This document shows, piece after piece, positions 19,615 to 26,891 of a stretch of 64,000 nucleotides of DNA; the stretch's first letter is position 1, and each line of letters starts with the position of its first letter. Under the pieces are notes generated by a model. That model saw only the letters and a program-made list of their open reading frames with translations. It was not told the origin of the DNA and made no database searches. The stretch is from positions 6,624,469 to 6,688,468 of the forward strand of contig NZ_CP146100.1 in the NCBI RefSeq assembly GCF_037023755.1, in the 5' to 3' direction. This DNA comes from Saccharopolyspora sp. SCSIO 74807 (GTDB lineage: Bacteria; Actinomycetota; Actinomycetes; Mycobacteriales; Pseudonocardiaceae). Position numbers and translations under genes: made by a program.

Positions 19615-20937
19615 TCAGTCGAAGAAGGCCGGGACGTCCACGGGGCCGCCCGCGGACTCGAACTCCGCGTGCACGGCGCTGCGCAGGCGGTCGTCCGCGA
19701 GGTAGTCCAGCGCGGTCAGCGCCAGCCCGACCGCACCGTCGAGGACCGCCCGATCCCCCGCCGCCGAGCCCGCGGCAGTGGCGAACCGGGCGGTGTGCAG
19801 CGAAAGTCCCGGGTCTTCGAGACCGATCATCGGATGCATCGCGGGCATCCGGAAGCTCAGGTTGCCCAGGTCGGTGGAGCCGGTCAGGTACTCCGGCACC
19901 ACCCCGCGCGGCAGCGCGTTGCGGCCGCGCCGCCCCTGGTGCTGCGCCCACCGCGCGGACAGCGCCTCGTTGTGCCGGATCGGCAGGTACGGCACCTGCC
20001 GGTCCCAGAGCAGTTCCACTCCGCAGCCGGTCATCTCCGCGGCACCGCGCGCGATCGCTTCGATGCGCCCCGCCACGTCCCGCAGCGAACCGGCGTCGGC
20101 CGAGCGCACGTAGAACTGGGCGGCGGCCCGCTCCGGCACCACGTTCGGGCGCGCCCCGCCGTCGGTGATGATCCCGTGCACCCGGTCTCCGGACGGCATG
20201 TGCTGGCGCAGCGCGGCCACGCCTTGGTAAGTCGCCACGACCGCGTCCAGCGCGTTGCGGCCCATGAACGGCTGTGCGGAGGCGTGCGCGGCGATGCCGT
20301 GGAAGGTCACGTCCAGCTGCCTGCGGCCGAGGAACGGGTGCGCGGCGATGTCGTGCGAGAACGGGTGCAGCATCAGCACCGCGTCGACGTCGTCGAACAG
20401 GCCCGCGCGGGCGAGGATCTCCTTGCCGCCGCCGCCTTCCTCGGCGGGCGTGCCGAACAGGCTCAGCCGCCCCCTGGTCTGCTCCAGCGCGGCCGCCGCA
20501 CCGAGGAAACCGCCGGTCGCCGAGGTGCAGATGATGTTGTGCCCGCAGGCGTGCCCGATGCCGGGCAGCGCGTCGTACTCGGCCAGCACCGCCACGTGCG
20601 GTCCGTCCCCGCCGCCGCGCGCGACCAGCGCGGTTTCCAGGCCGCCGGCTCCGACCTGCACGTCGAAGCCCTGTGCGCGCAACAGCTCCGCCACGCCCGC
20701 CACCGCGCGGTGCTCGCCGAAGCCCTCCTCGGGGTGGGCGTGCAGGTCGTGGCTGAGCTCCAGCAGCGGCTCGGCCAGTTCGCCGATGCGGCTCTCCGCG
20801 CGGGCGCGCAACGGCTCGGGCGCGCCGTCGAACTCGGAGCGGATCGGCTCGGCCGAGGCCACCGCGCGTTCGGTCGCCTCGGCGACCGCGCGCAGGTAGG
20901 AGTCGTCCGGTGCGGTGGGTTCAGCGTCAGCGGTCAT
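19615..20937 (-). CDS. M20-family amidohydrolase (aminoacylase/AbgB-like)
   Basis: 440-aa zinc-dependent M20D-type hydrolase. Metal and catalytic motifs seen: HDLHAHPEEGFGEH, GIGHACGHNI (metal ligands), GTPAEEGGGGKE (catalytic Glu), and the dimerisation insert starting TFHGIAAHASAQPFMGRNAL. Family members cleave N-acyl amino acids or p-aminobenzoyl-glutamate. The N-terminal 50 residues are an acidic helical extension. GTG/ATG start with no close operon partner on the same strand except the EI24 gene 154 nt upstream. Confidence 0.9.
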   Translation of the reverse strand: MTADAEPTAPDDSYLRAVAEATERAVASAEPIRSEFDGAPEPLRARAESRIGELAEPLLELSHDLHAHPEEGFGEHRAVAGVAELLRAQGFDVQVGAGGLETALVARGGGDGPHVAVLAEYDALPGIGHACGHNIICTSATGGFLGAAAALEQTRGRLSLFGTPAEEGGGGKEILARAGLFDDVDAVLMLHPFSHDIAAHPFLGRRQLDVTFHGIAAHASAQPFMGRNALDAVVATYQGVAALRQHMPSGDRVHGIITDGGARPNVVPERAAAQFYVRSADAGSLRDVAGRIEAIARGAAEMTGCGVELLWDRQVPYLPIRHNEALSARWAQHQGRRGRNALPRGVVPEYLTGSTDLGNLSFRMPAMHPMIGLEDPGLSLHTARFATAAGSAAGDRAVLDGAVGLALTALDYLADDRLRSAVHAEFESAGGPVDVPAFFD

Positions 20938-21091
20938 TCCCGCACCCTAGGCGTCCGTGCCCGCGTTCCGGGCACGCCGCGTTCCGGCGCATGGAGCAGT
21001 GGACACCCGCCGGTACCGCGCGCCGCGGTCCGCGGGTCCTGTCAGCGGCGGAGCCGATGAGGTTCCGCCACCCGATCCGCTACGCAAACTG

Positions 21092-21841
21092 TTAGACGGT
21101 CTCCACGCCGTCCTCGAACCGGTGCGCCAGCAGCGTGCCGCCGACCACGGCGGACGGGATCACCACCAGCTGCAGCACCGGGATCAGGCACAGCAGGTAG
21201 GCGGGCAGCCCGAACCCGAGGGTCGCCGCCTTGTTCGCCCACAGCGACCGGTGCCGATCGCGCAGCGTGCGCCCGCGCCGCTGGAACACCAGCCCCACCA
21301 TCTCCAGCGCCACCATCCAGGCACCGAACATCGCGCCCAGCACCGGGATCACGGTCTGTCCGAGCACCGGCACGAACCCGAACCCGAACAGCACGACCGC
21401 GCCGAGGGCGGCCACCGCCACGAGCTTGACCGAATCCCGGATGCCGCGGCCGAGTTGCCTGGCGAACCCCGCCCCGTCGGCGCGGTCGTCCAGCCCGAGC
21501 CGCTGCTCGGTGCGTTCGGCGATGTACTCGTAGAACGGGCCGCCGATCAGCAGCGTTAGCGCGATGAACGTGATCGAGGCCAGCAGCGCGGCGGCGCCGA
21601 CGAGCACCACGCCGAGCAGCACCCGCACCGCCCGGCGCAGACCTTCGGCCCAGCCGTCCGCGAACGGGGTCATCCAGCCGACCAGATCACCGCTGAAGTA
21701 CACCAGCGAACCCAGCGCGCCGACCAGCAGCACCGCGCTGATCAGCGCCGGGATCGCGCCGATCACCAGCAGCTTCGGCGAACGCAGGAGCACGCGGAAG
21801 CCGGTGCCGAGCGTGCGGGCACCGGTGAGGAAGTTCTGCAC
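21092..21841 (-). CDS. EI24 (CysZ-like) integral membrane protein
   Basis: 249 aa, about four to five long hydrophobic segments. It starts QNFLTGARTLGTGFRVLLRSP, characteristic of the EI24/CysZ family, and contains the family's loop LIGGPFYEYIAERTE. CysZ proteins have been linked to sulfate uptake in proteobacteria, but for actinobacterial EI24 members no function is established. GTG start at 21841 with AGGAGAA at good spacing. Divergent from the YihY gene with hairpin element B between. Confidence 0.82.
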   Translation of the reverse strand: MQNFLTGARTLGTGFRVLLRSPKLLVIGAIPALISAVLLVGALGSLVYFSGDLVGWMTPFADGWAEGLRRAVRVLLGVVLVGAAALLASITFIALTLLIGGPFYEYIAERTEQRLGLDDRADGAGFARQLGRGIRDSVKLVAVAALGAVVLFGFGFVPVLGQTVIPVLGAMFGAWMVALEMVGLVFQRRGRTLRDRHRSLWANKAATLGFGLPAYLLCLIPVLQLVVIPSAVVGGTLLAHRFEDGVETV

Positions 21842-21894
21842 TGGTTCTCCTGGGACTGCTGTGCCGGAGCCCCCACGCTATCCGGTCCTCCTGG

Positions 21895-21943
21895 AGTGAA
21901 CGGACCGTTCGTCCGAACCACTGGGGCGAACAGTCCGTTCACT
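21895..21943. repeat. Dispersed hairpin element, copy B (between divergent genes)
   Basis: 20-bp stem 21895-21914 with 21924-21943 (one mismatch, one G-U), 9-nt loop. Its left arm AGTGAACGGACCGTTCGTCC differs from copy A at positions where the right arm changes too. Because the flanking genes are divergent, a plain terminator role is unlikely here. Confidence 0.75.
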
Positions 21944-22097
21944 GAGATCCGACCGCGGCGACCGGGCCGACCGGACCAACTCCTTACCCCGGCCGGGTGA
22001 TCCACTGCACTATGCCGTAACACTGGTCGGCCAGCGGGTATCGGACTCCGCACGACTCGCGACGCACCGGCGCCGCCCGAGCCGAGAAGGGGCAACC

Positions 22098-23063
22098 GTG
22101 TTGGGACAGCAGCCGACGATCCTCGACCGCATCCGGCACGGTCAGCCGCGCAACCGGCACCTGCGGGGGCTGTGGCGGCTCACCAAGAAGACGGTCGCCG
22201 CCAGCTCCCGGCACCGGCTCACCGGACTGGCCGGGGAGGCCGCGTTCTTCACCCTCATCTCGCTGCCGCCGGTGCTGCTGGGGCTGGTGGGCACGCTCGG
22301 CTACCTGGCGGGCGTGCTCGGCGGTGGCACCGTCGCGGCGGTGCGGAACTCGCTGGTGCACGGCGCGTCCGCGGTGCTGTCCCAGCAGGCCATCGACCAG
22401 ATGATGCAGCCGGTGCTGGACGAGGTGCTCAGCACCGGGCGGGCCGGGATCATCTCGCTCGGGTTCGTGCTGGCGCTGTGGTCCGGTTCGGCGGCGCTGA
22501 ACGTCTACATCGACACGATCTCGGTGGTCTACGGGCTCGGCGGGCAGCGCAATCTGGTGCGGCAGCGGCTGATGTCGGTGGGGCTGTACACGGCCGCGCT
22601 GTTCGGCGGGATCGTGCTGCTGCCGCTGCTGGCGGTGGGGCCGTCGGTGATCGCCGGGTGGTTCCCGCAGGCCGCGGTCGTGGTGTACGCGCTGTACTGG
22701 CCGCTGATCGTGGTCGGTTCGATCGCGTCGCTGAGCACGCTGTACGTGCTGTCCGTCCCGCTGCGCACGCCTTGGCTGGAGCACGTGCCGGGGGCCGCGC
22801 TGGCGTTGCTGGTGTGGCTGGGGGGCAGTTTCGGGCTGCGGATCTACCTGGACGTGACCATCGAGCACTCCCCGGTCTACGGCGCGCTGGCGGCTCCGAT
22901 GGGCGTGCTGCTGTGGCTCTACGTCACCGCGTTCGCGGTGCTGCTCGGCGCCACGATCAATGCGGAGTTGGACAGCGTTCAGCCGTCCCGTGCCACGGCG
23001 CGGGCCCGCCGCGCACTCGAACTCCCCGGTTCTCCGGAAGCCCCGGAATCCCCGGATTCCTGA
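22098..23063 (+). CDS. YihY/BrkB-family membrane protein
   Basis: 321 aa with about six transmembrane segments. The first conserved block (LTGLAGEAAFFTLISLPPVLLG) and the late one (YGALAAPMGVLLWLYVTAFAVLLGATINAEL) are the signature of the YihY/virulence factor BrkB family, of uncertain function (transport or envelope role). Start GTG 22098 with GAAGGGGC upstream. The C-terminal tail is Pro/Glu/Ser-rich and cytoplasmic. Confidence 0.9.
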   Translation: MLGQQPTILDRIRHGQPRNRHLRGLWRLTKKTVAASSRHRLTGLAGEAAFFTLISLPPVLLGLVGTLGYLAGVLGGGTVAAVRNSLVHGASAVLSQQAIDQMMQPVLDEVLSTGRAGIISLGFVLALWSGSAALNVYIDTISVVYGLGGQRNLVRQRLMSVGLYTAALFGGIVLLPLLAVGPSVIAGWFPQAAVVVYALYWPLIVVGSIASLSTLYVLSVPLRTPWLEHVPGAALALLVWLGGSFGLRIYLDVTIEHSPVYGALAAPMGVLLWLYVTAFAVLLGATINAELDSVQPSRATARARRALELPGSPEAPESPDS

Positions 23064-23116
23064 GCGCCCGGCGCGAAAACGACGCACAAGTCACAGCGCA
23101 GAGATCCGCTCATTTG

Positions 23117-23135
23117 TTAGGTTAGCCTTCCTTGT
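23117..23135 (+). promoter_or_regulatory. DtxR/IdeR-type iron box
   Basis: TTAGGTTAGCCTTCCTTGT matches the 19-bp DtxR/IdeR consensus at about 14 positions, including the whole first half-site. It lies 19 nt before the ATG of the siderophore-binding lipoprotein gene, the position expected for iron-dependent repression. Confidence 0.7.
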
Positions 23136-23154
23136 CGACTTGGAGGGAAGCGCG

Positions 23155-24156
23155 ATGACCTCTGCCCGAACCCCGCACGCCCGGTTCGGCCGCCGTGCGT
23201 TCCTCGCCGGTGCCACCGGCCTCGCCGCCGCCGGGCTGTCCGCCTGCGCCGGTGGTTCCCCCGCCGGCCGAGCGGCACCGGCGGCGCGGATCCCCAACAA
23301 GTTCGGCACCGCGGAGGTTCCCGCCGCGCCCGGCAACATCGTCACGCTGGGCATCACCGACCACGACGCGGCGCTGCCGCTGGGCGTGGTGCCCGCCGGG
23401 CTGACCCAGTGGGGACCGTGGCAGTCCGGCGTCGGCCCGTGGGTGGAGCCGATGCTGCGCGGGCAGCACCCGAAGCTGCTGGGCAGCGAGGTCGACGTGG
23501 AGCAGGTCATCGCGCTGGCGCCGGAGGTGATCGTCGGGCTGCAGAGCGCGCTCACGCAGGACCAGTACAACCGGCTCTCCGCGTTCGCCCCGGTGGTGGC
23601 GCAGCCGCCCGGCTCGATCGACTACGGCGTGAACTGGCGGGTGCAGGCCGAGACGATGGGCCGCGCGCTGGGCAAGAAGGCCGAGGCGGACAGGCTGATC
23701 GCGGACACCCAGGCCCGCATCGACCGCACCCGGCAGGCCAACCCGCAGTTCGAGGGCCGCACGCACGTCACGGTGCGCACCGACTCCGCAGGCACCTACG
23801 CCGCCTACACCAAGCAGGACGCGCGGACCGCGCTGCTCGAACAGCTCGGCCTGCAGCTGGCCCCCTCGATCGACGACCTGGACGACGGCGGCAAGTTCAA
23901 CGTGAAGGTCAGCAAGGAGCAGGTGTCGCTGCTGGACGCGGACGTGGTCATCGTGACCACCGCCAAACCGTCCGACGTGGCGACGGTGCGGGCCGATCCG
24001 CTGCTGAACAACCTGCCAGCGGCCAAGCGCGGTTCGCTGCTGCTGCTGGACGACTACGACGTGACGATGGCGCTCGGGTCGGCGACGGTCACCAGCATCC
24101 CGTTCGCGCTGCAGCGGTTGACGCCGATGATCACGCAGGCGTTGCAGCGGGCCTGA
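23155..24156 (+). CDS. Iron-siderophore ABC transporter substrate-binding lipoprotein
   Basis: 333 aa. The N-terminus carries twin arginines (FGRRAFLAGATG) and ends in the lipobox LSAC, so it is probably a Tat- or Sec-exported lipoprotein. The body is a class III periplasmic-binding fold (NIVTLGITDHDAALPLGVVP, LAPEVIVGLQSALTQDQYNRL), as in Fe3+-siderophore receptors. Strong ribosome binding site (GGAGGGAAG) and an iron box upstream. No permease or ATPase genes are adjacent, so it must share a transporter encoded elsewhere. Confidence 0.9.
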   Translation: MTSARTPHARFGRRAFLAGATGLAAAGLSACAGGSPAGRAAPAARIPNKFGTAEVPAAPGNIVTLGITDHDAALPLGVVPAGLTQWGPWQSGVGPWVEPMLRGQHPKLLGSEVDVEQVIALAPEVIVGLQSALTQDQYNRLSAFAPVVAQPPGSIDYGVNWRVQAETMGRALGKKAEADRLIADTQARIDRTRQANPQFEGRTHVTVRTDSAGTYAAYTKQDARTALLEQLGLQLAPSIDDLDDGGKFNVKVSKEQVSLLDADVVIVTTAKPSDVATVRADPLLNNLPAAKRGSLLLLDDYDVTMALGSATVTSIPFALQRLTPMITQALQRA

Positions 24157-24166
24157 TCTCCACCGC

Positions 24167-25099
24167 TCACGCAGGAGTCCGGGCGGTGTAGGCGCGCTGC
24201 GTCGGTTGGTCCTCCAACGCCCGCCGGTCCCAGCCGCCGTTCTCGGCAGCGGCTTCGTAGCTGGTCCGCAGGAACCGCAGCAGCGTGCCGTCCGGGTCTT
24301 CGGCAGTGCGCACCGCGTCGTAGGGCAGTACGAACTCGCCGAGTTCCGGGTGGTAAGCGGCTTCGCCCGGCTGCACCGGATGATCCTGGAAACCGGCCGG
24401 TTCCGGGTAGGCGTAGGCGTAGAACAAGCCCTCGCCCGCACCGCCGGGCCAGAAGCCGCAGCTGCTGAGCTCGTGCGAGTACCCCTCCACCATGACCCGG
24501 TCCGGGCAGTTCGGCGCCCCGCCCGGATGCCGCGGCGCCGGGCGCCCGGAGAACCGGGTCACCGCGAGGTCCATCGCGCCCCAGAAGAAGTGCACCGGAC
24601 TGACCTTGCCGGTGAATTCGGCGCGGAACCGGCTCAGCACGCGGTGCGCGGCCACCAGCTGGCGCCACCACAGGTGCGCGGCAGCGGGATCGTAGGAGGC
24701 GTGCAGGGTGTCCTCGGCGAACGGCACGGCTTCTTCGATCTCGTTGGGCACCGGCTGGATCGAGGTGTGCAGGCCCAGCGCGTCCAGCCCGGCCATCGTC
24801 TCCTCGTAGAACAGCGCCACCGGTTTCGGTTCCAGCCCGACCCGCCGCTCGTCCCCGGTGGACGAGCGGATGCGCAGCACGTGCTCGCAGAAGTCGAACT
24901 CGGCGTCGAACACGCCGGTTTCGGAGGGCACCGCCGAGGTGGTCAGCCCGCGCGGGGTCACGTACAGCGCCACCTGCCACCAGTGGTTCACCAGCGGTGC
25001 GTGCGCCAACCGGACCTTGCCGACGATCTGCGTCCACATGTGCAGCGTTTCCCGCGTTTCCGCCCAGTCGGCGACCCGCAGGCTCGGCCATTGCTCCAT
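24167..25099 (-). CDS. DUF5996 family protein
   Basis: 310 aa soluble protein beginning WPSLRVADWAETRETLHMW, with tryptophan-rich stretches (LVNHWWQVALYVTPRGLTT, HLWWRQLVAAHRVLSRFR) and SPVHFFWGAMDLAVTRFSGR. These are typical of DUF5996 proteins, whose function is unknown. The ATG has a perfect AAGGAGG at 5 nt. It converges on the siderophore-binding gene with only 10 nt between stops. Confidence 0.8.
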   Translation of the reverse strand: MEQWPSLRVADWAETRETLHMWTQIVGKVRLAHAPLVNHWWQVALYVTPRGLTTSAVPSETGVFDAEFDFCEHVLRIRSSTGDERRVGLEPKPVALFYEETMAGLDALGLHTSIQPVPNEIEEAVPFAEDTLHASYDPAAAHLWWRQLVAAHRVLSRFRAEFTGKVSPVHFFWGAMDLAVTRFSGRPAPRHPGGAPNCPDRVMVEGYSHELSSCGFWPGGAGEGLFYAYAYPEPAGFQDHPVQPGEAAYHPELGEFVLPYDAVRTAEDPDGTLLRFLRTSYEAAAENGGWDRRALEDQPTQRAYTARTPA

Positions 25100-25155
25100 C
25101 GCGGCCTCCTTCCCCGGAGACCAATGGTGAGTCCGCGTTCAGCTGAACGCAGCCG

Positions 25156-25371
25156 TCACACCGGGGGCCGGACACCGGGCAACTTGCCCGCGCCGTTGCA
25201 GTGCGGGCAGGTCCGCCACTCGCCCATCGTCATGCCGGTCTGGGTGTCGGTGGTCGCCTGGATCAGGTAGAGCCGCGGCTCGCTCAGCTTGCGGAACCCG
25301 GCGCAGCCGAAGCACACCGTGTTCGGTCCTTCTTCGAAGCCGGGTCCGTCTTGCTCGTCGCGGTCGTTCAT
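25156..25371 (-). CDS. Small zinc-ribbon-like protein
   Basis: 71 aa, acidic N-terminus, with CFGC near residue 20 and CPHCNGAGK near residue 56; the second resembles one repeat of the DnaJ cysteine-rich domain (CxxCxGxG). It probably binds one zinc ion. Function unknown. It lies 56 nt upstream of the DUF5996 gene on the same strand and could be co-transcribed. Upstream on the other strand is the candidate RiPP locus. Confidence 0.7.
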   Translation of the reverse strand: MNDRDEQDGPGFEEGPNTVCFGCAGFRKLSEPRLYLIQATTDTQTGMTMGEWRTCPHCNGAGKLPGVRPPV

Positions 25372-25449
25372 GCGCCCATCGTCGCGCACTCGGGTGCGCG
25401 GGGCGCAGCCCCTCGCCGCGCTCGCGCCACCGCGGGCGGCCGAATCAAC

Positions 25450-25516
25450 TTTCCGGAAATTGCGCGATCCATTTTCCGCTAGCAAATTTCCTGCGGAAAA
25501 GACCGCCGATCGGCGG
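25450..25516 (+). promoter_or_regulatory. AT-rich palindrome cluster upstream of the peptide gene
   Basis: Three dyads in 67 bp of locally AT-rich DNA: TTTCCGGAAA (25450-25459), TTTTCCGC/GCGGAAAA arms (25472-25479 and 25493-25500) and CCGCCGATCGGCGG (25503-25516). The composition contrasts sharply with flanking GC-rich DNA and suggests operators or a promoter for the peptide-methyltransferase pair. No clear -35/-10 pair was identified. Confidence 0.5.
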
Positions 25517-25578
25517 ATAAACCTACCCGGTTTCGATCCGATACAACCAGGAAAGGACCGAAAACCAGGGGGCGACGA

Positions 25579-25698
25579 ATGGGCAAACGAGACTCCGACC
25601 GGGACGGGCAGGGAAAACCGCAACCGGACAAGTGGGAGACCTGGCAAAGCGACGACGACGGCAACAAGCACGAACGCCCCGGCGGCGAGAAGAAGTAG
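25579..25698 (+). CDS. Candidate imiditide-type RiPP precursor peptide
   Basis: 39-aa, highly charged, cysteine-free peptide beginning MGKRDSDRDGQGK, with a central KWETWQSDDDGNK and a Lys-Lys end. AGGGGGCG lies at 5 nt from the ATG. Its stop is 6 nt before the start of a PIMT-type methyltransferase, so the two are surely co-translated. Asp-Gly pairs occur at residues 9-10 and 27-28; Asp-Gly is the site where PIMT-homologue enzymes of RiPP pathways form aspartimide. Known imiditide precursors are linear and rich in charge, which fits. Alternative: an unrelated small acidic/basic protein. Confidence 0.65.
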   Translation: MGKRDSDRDGQGKPQPDKWETWQSDDDGNKHERPGGEKK

Positions 25699-25704
25699 GC
25701 AGCG

Positions 25705-26820
25705 GTGCCGGATTGGTGCGAGCGGCTCGCGGTGCCGCGTGCCGCCTTCATCCCCGCGGTGATCTGGGACTACGAGCCGGAGACCGACGAGTTCACCAGG
25801 ATCAGCAGGGATTCCGAACCCGCGCGGTGGCACGGGATGGTGGCCGCCGACCAGCCGATCACCACGCAACTGGACGACGGGCAGCCCGACGACGGGCAGC
25901 CGCACGACCGCACCCGCGTCCCGAGCAGTTCGTGCAGCCAGCCGTCGCTGGTCGCGGACATGCTGGACGCACTGGACGTGCGTCCAGGGCACCGAGTGCT
26001 GGAAATCGGCACCGGAACCGGCTGGAACGCGGCTTTGCTCTGCGAACGGGTCGGCGGAACCGGGCAGGTGGTCTCGGTCGAGATCGACCCGGCCGTCGCG
26101 GACAACGCCCGGCGCGCGCTGGCGGCCTCCGGCCACGCACCGCTGGTGATCACGGCCGATGGGGCGGCGGGATACCCGCCCGGTGCCCCGTACGACCGCG
26201 TGCTCGCAACCGCCTCGGTCCGCGCGATCGCGCGCACGTGGATCGAGCAATCCCGCCCGGGCGGGCGGATTCTTGCGCCGTGGGGCACCGACTACGGCGA
26301 AGACGCGCTGACCGCGCTGGAAGTGCACGCGGACGGTTCGGCTTCCGGGAGTTTCGGGCAGCGCCTCGCTTTCATGCGGATGCGCGGGCAGCGCCGCGGA
26401 TTCCTCGACCCGGCGGCGGACGAGCTCGACGATGCCGAACGCAGCAGCACCGCACGCGAACCGCTGGAGTTGTTCGAGATGGTGGATTTCTCCGCGGCTT
26501 CGTTCACCATCGGCCTCCGGGTGCCGGACTGCTACCTCACCGTGGAGGACACCGACGACGCTCACCGGCTGATCGAGCTGCACGACATCCGCTCGCATTC
26601 CTGGGCGCGGGTCACCATGGTGCGCGGAGAACATCCGTGGACGGTGCACCAGCTGGGTCCGCGGCGGCTCTGGGACGAAGCCGACACGGCGTATTCGTGG
26701 TGGCAGGACGCCGGAAAACCCGCACCGGACCAGTACGAGCTGACGATCGCCGCGGACGGCGCGCACTCGGTGCGCCTGCCAGGGCGGCACTGGCGCCTCC
26801 CGCTCCGACCCGGGTCGTAA
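25705..26820 (+). CDS. PIMT-type O-methyltransferase, RiPP-associated subtype
   Basis: 371 aa. The core is a protein-L-isoaspartate methyltransferase fold: SSSCSQPSLVADMLDALD, SAM motif I VLEIGTGTGWNAALLC, motif II VSVEIDP, post-II RPGGRILAPWGTDYG. Beyond the core it has a C-terminal extension ending in LWDEADTAYSWWQDAGKP, then a short beta segment. As I recall, a Trp-rich tail of this sort marks PIMT homologues of lanthipeptide, lasso, graspetide and imiditide clusters and separates them from housekeeping PIMT. Inferred reaction: SAM-dependent methylation of an Asp in the peptide encoded 6 nt upstream, leading to aspartimide. GTG/ATG-type start at 25705. Confidence 0.85.
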   Translation: MPDWCERLAVPRAAFIPAVIWDYEPETDEFTRISRDSEPARWHGMVAADQPITTQLDDGQPDDGQPHDRTRVPSSSCSQPSLVADMLDALDVRPGHRVLEIGTGTGWNAALLCERVGGTGQVVSVEIDPAVADNARRALAASGHAPLVITADGAAGYPPGAPYDRVLATASVRAIARTWIEQSRPGGRILAPWGTDYGEDALTALEVHADGSASGSFGQRLAFMRMRGQRRGFLDPAADELDDAERSSTAREPLELFEMVDFSAASFTIGLRVPDCYLTVEDTDDAHRLIELHDIRSHSWARVTMVRGEHPWTVHQLGPRRLWDEADTAYSWWQDAGKPAPDQYELTIAADGAHSVRLPGRHWRLPLRPGS

Positions 26821-26825
26821 TGCGA

Positions 26826-26872
26826 GTGATGGGCCCCTTCGCCCGATCTTGCGAGGCGACGGGGCCCATCAC
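26826..26872. terminator. Dispersed hairpin element, copy C (convergent terminator)
   Basis: 18-bp stem 26826-26843 with 26855-26872, one mismatch, beginning GTGATGGGCCCC. It lies between the convergent methyltransferase and asnB genes, so a bidirectional terminator is likely. Same architecture as copies A, B and E with a different stem sequence. Confidence 0.75.
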
Positions 26873-26891
26873 CGGCGAGAGCAGCAGCCCG

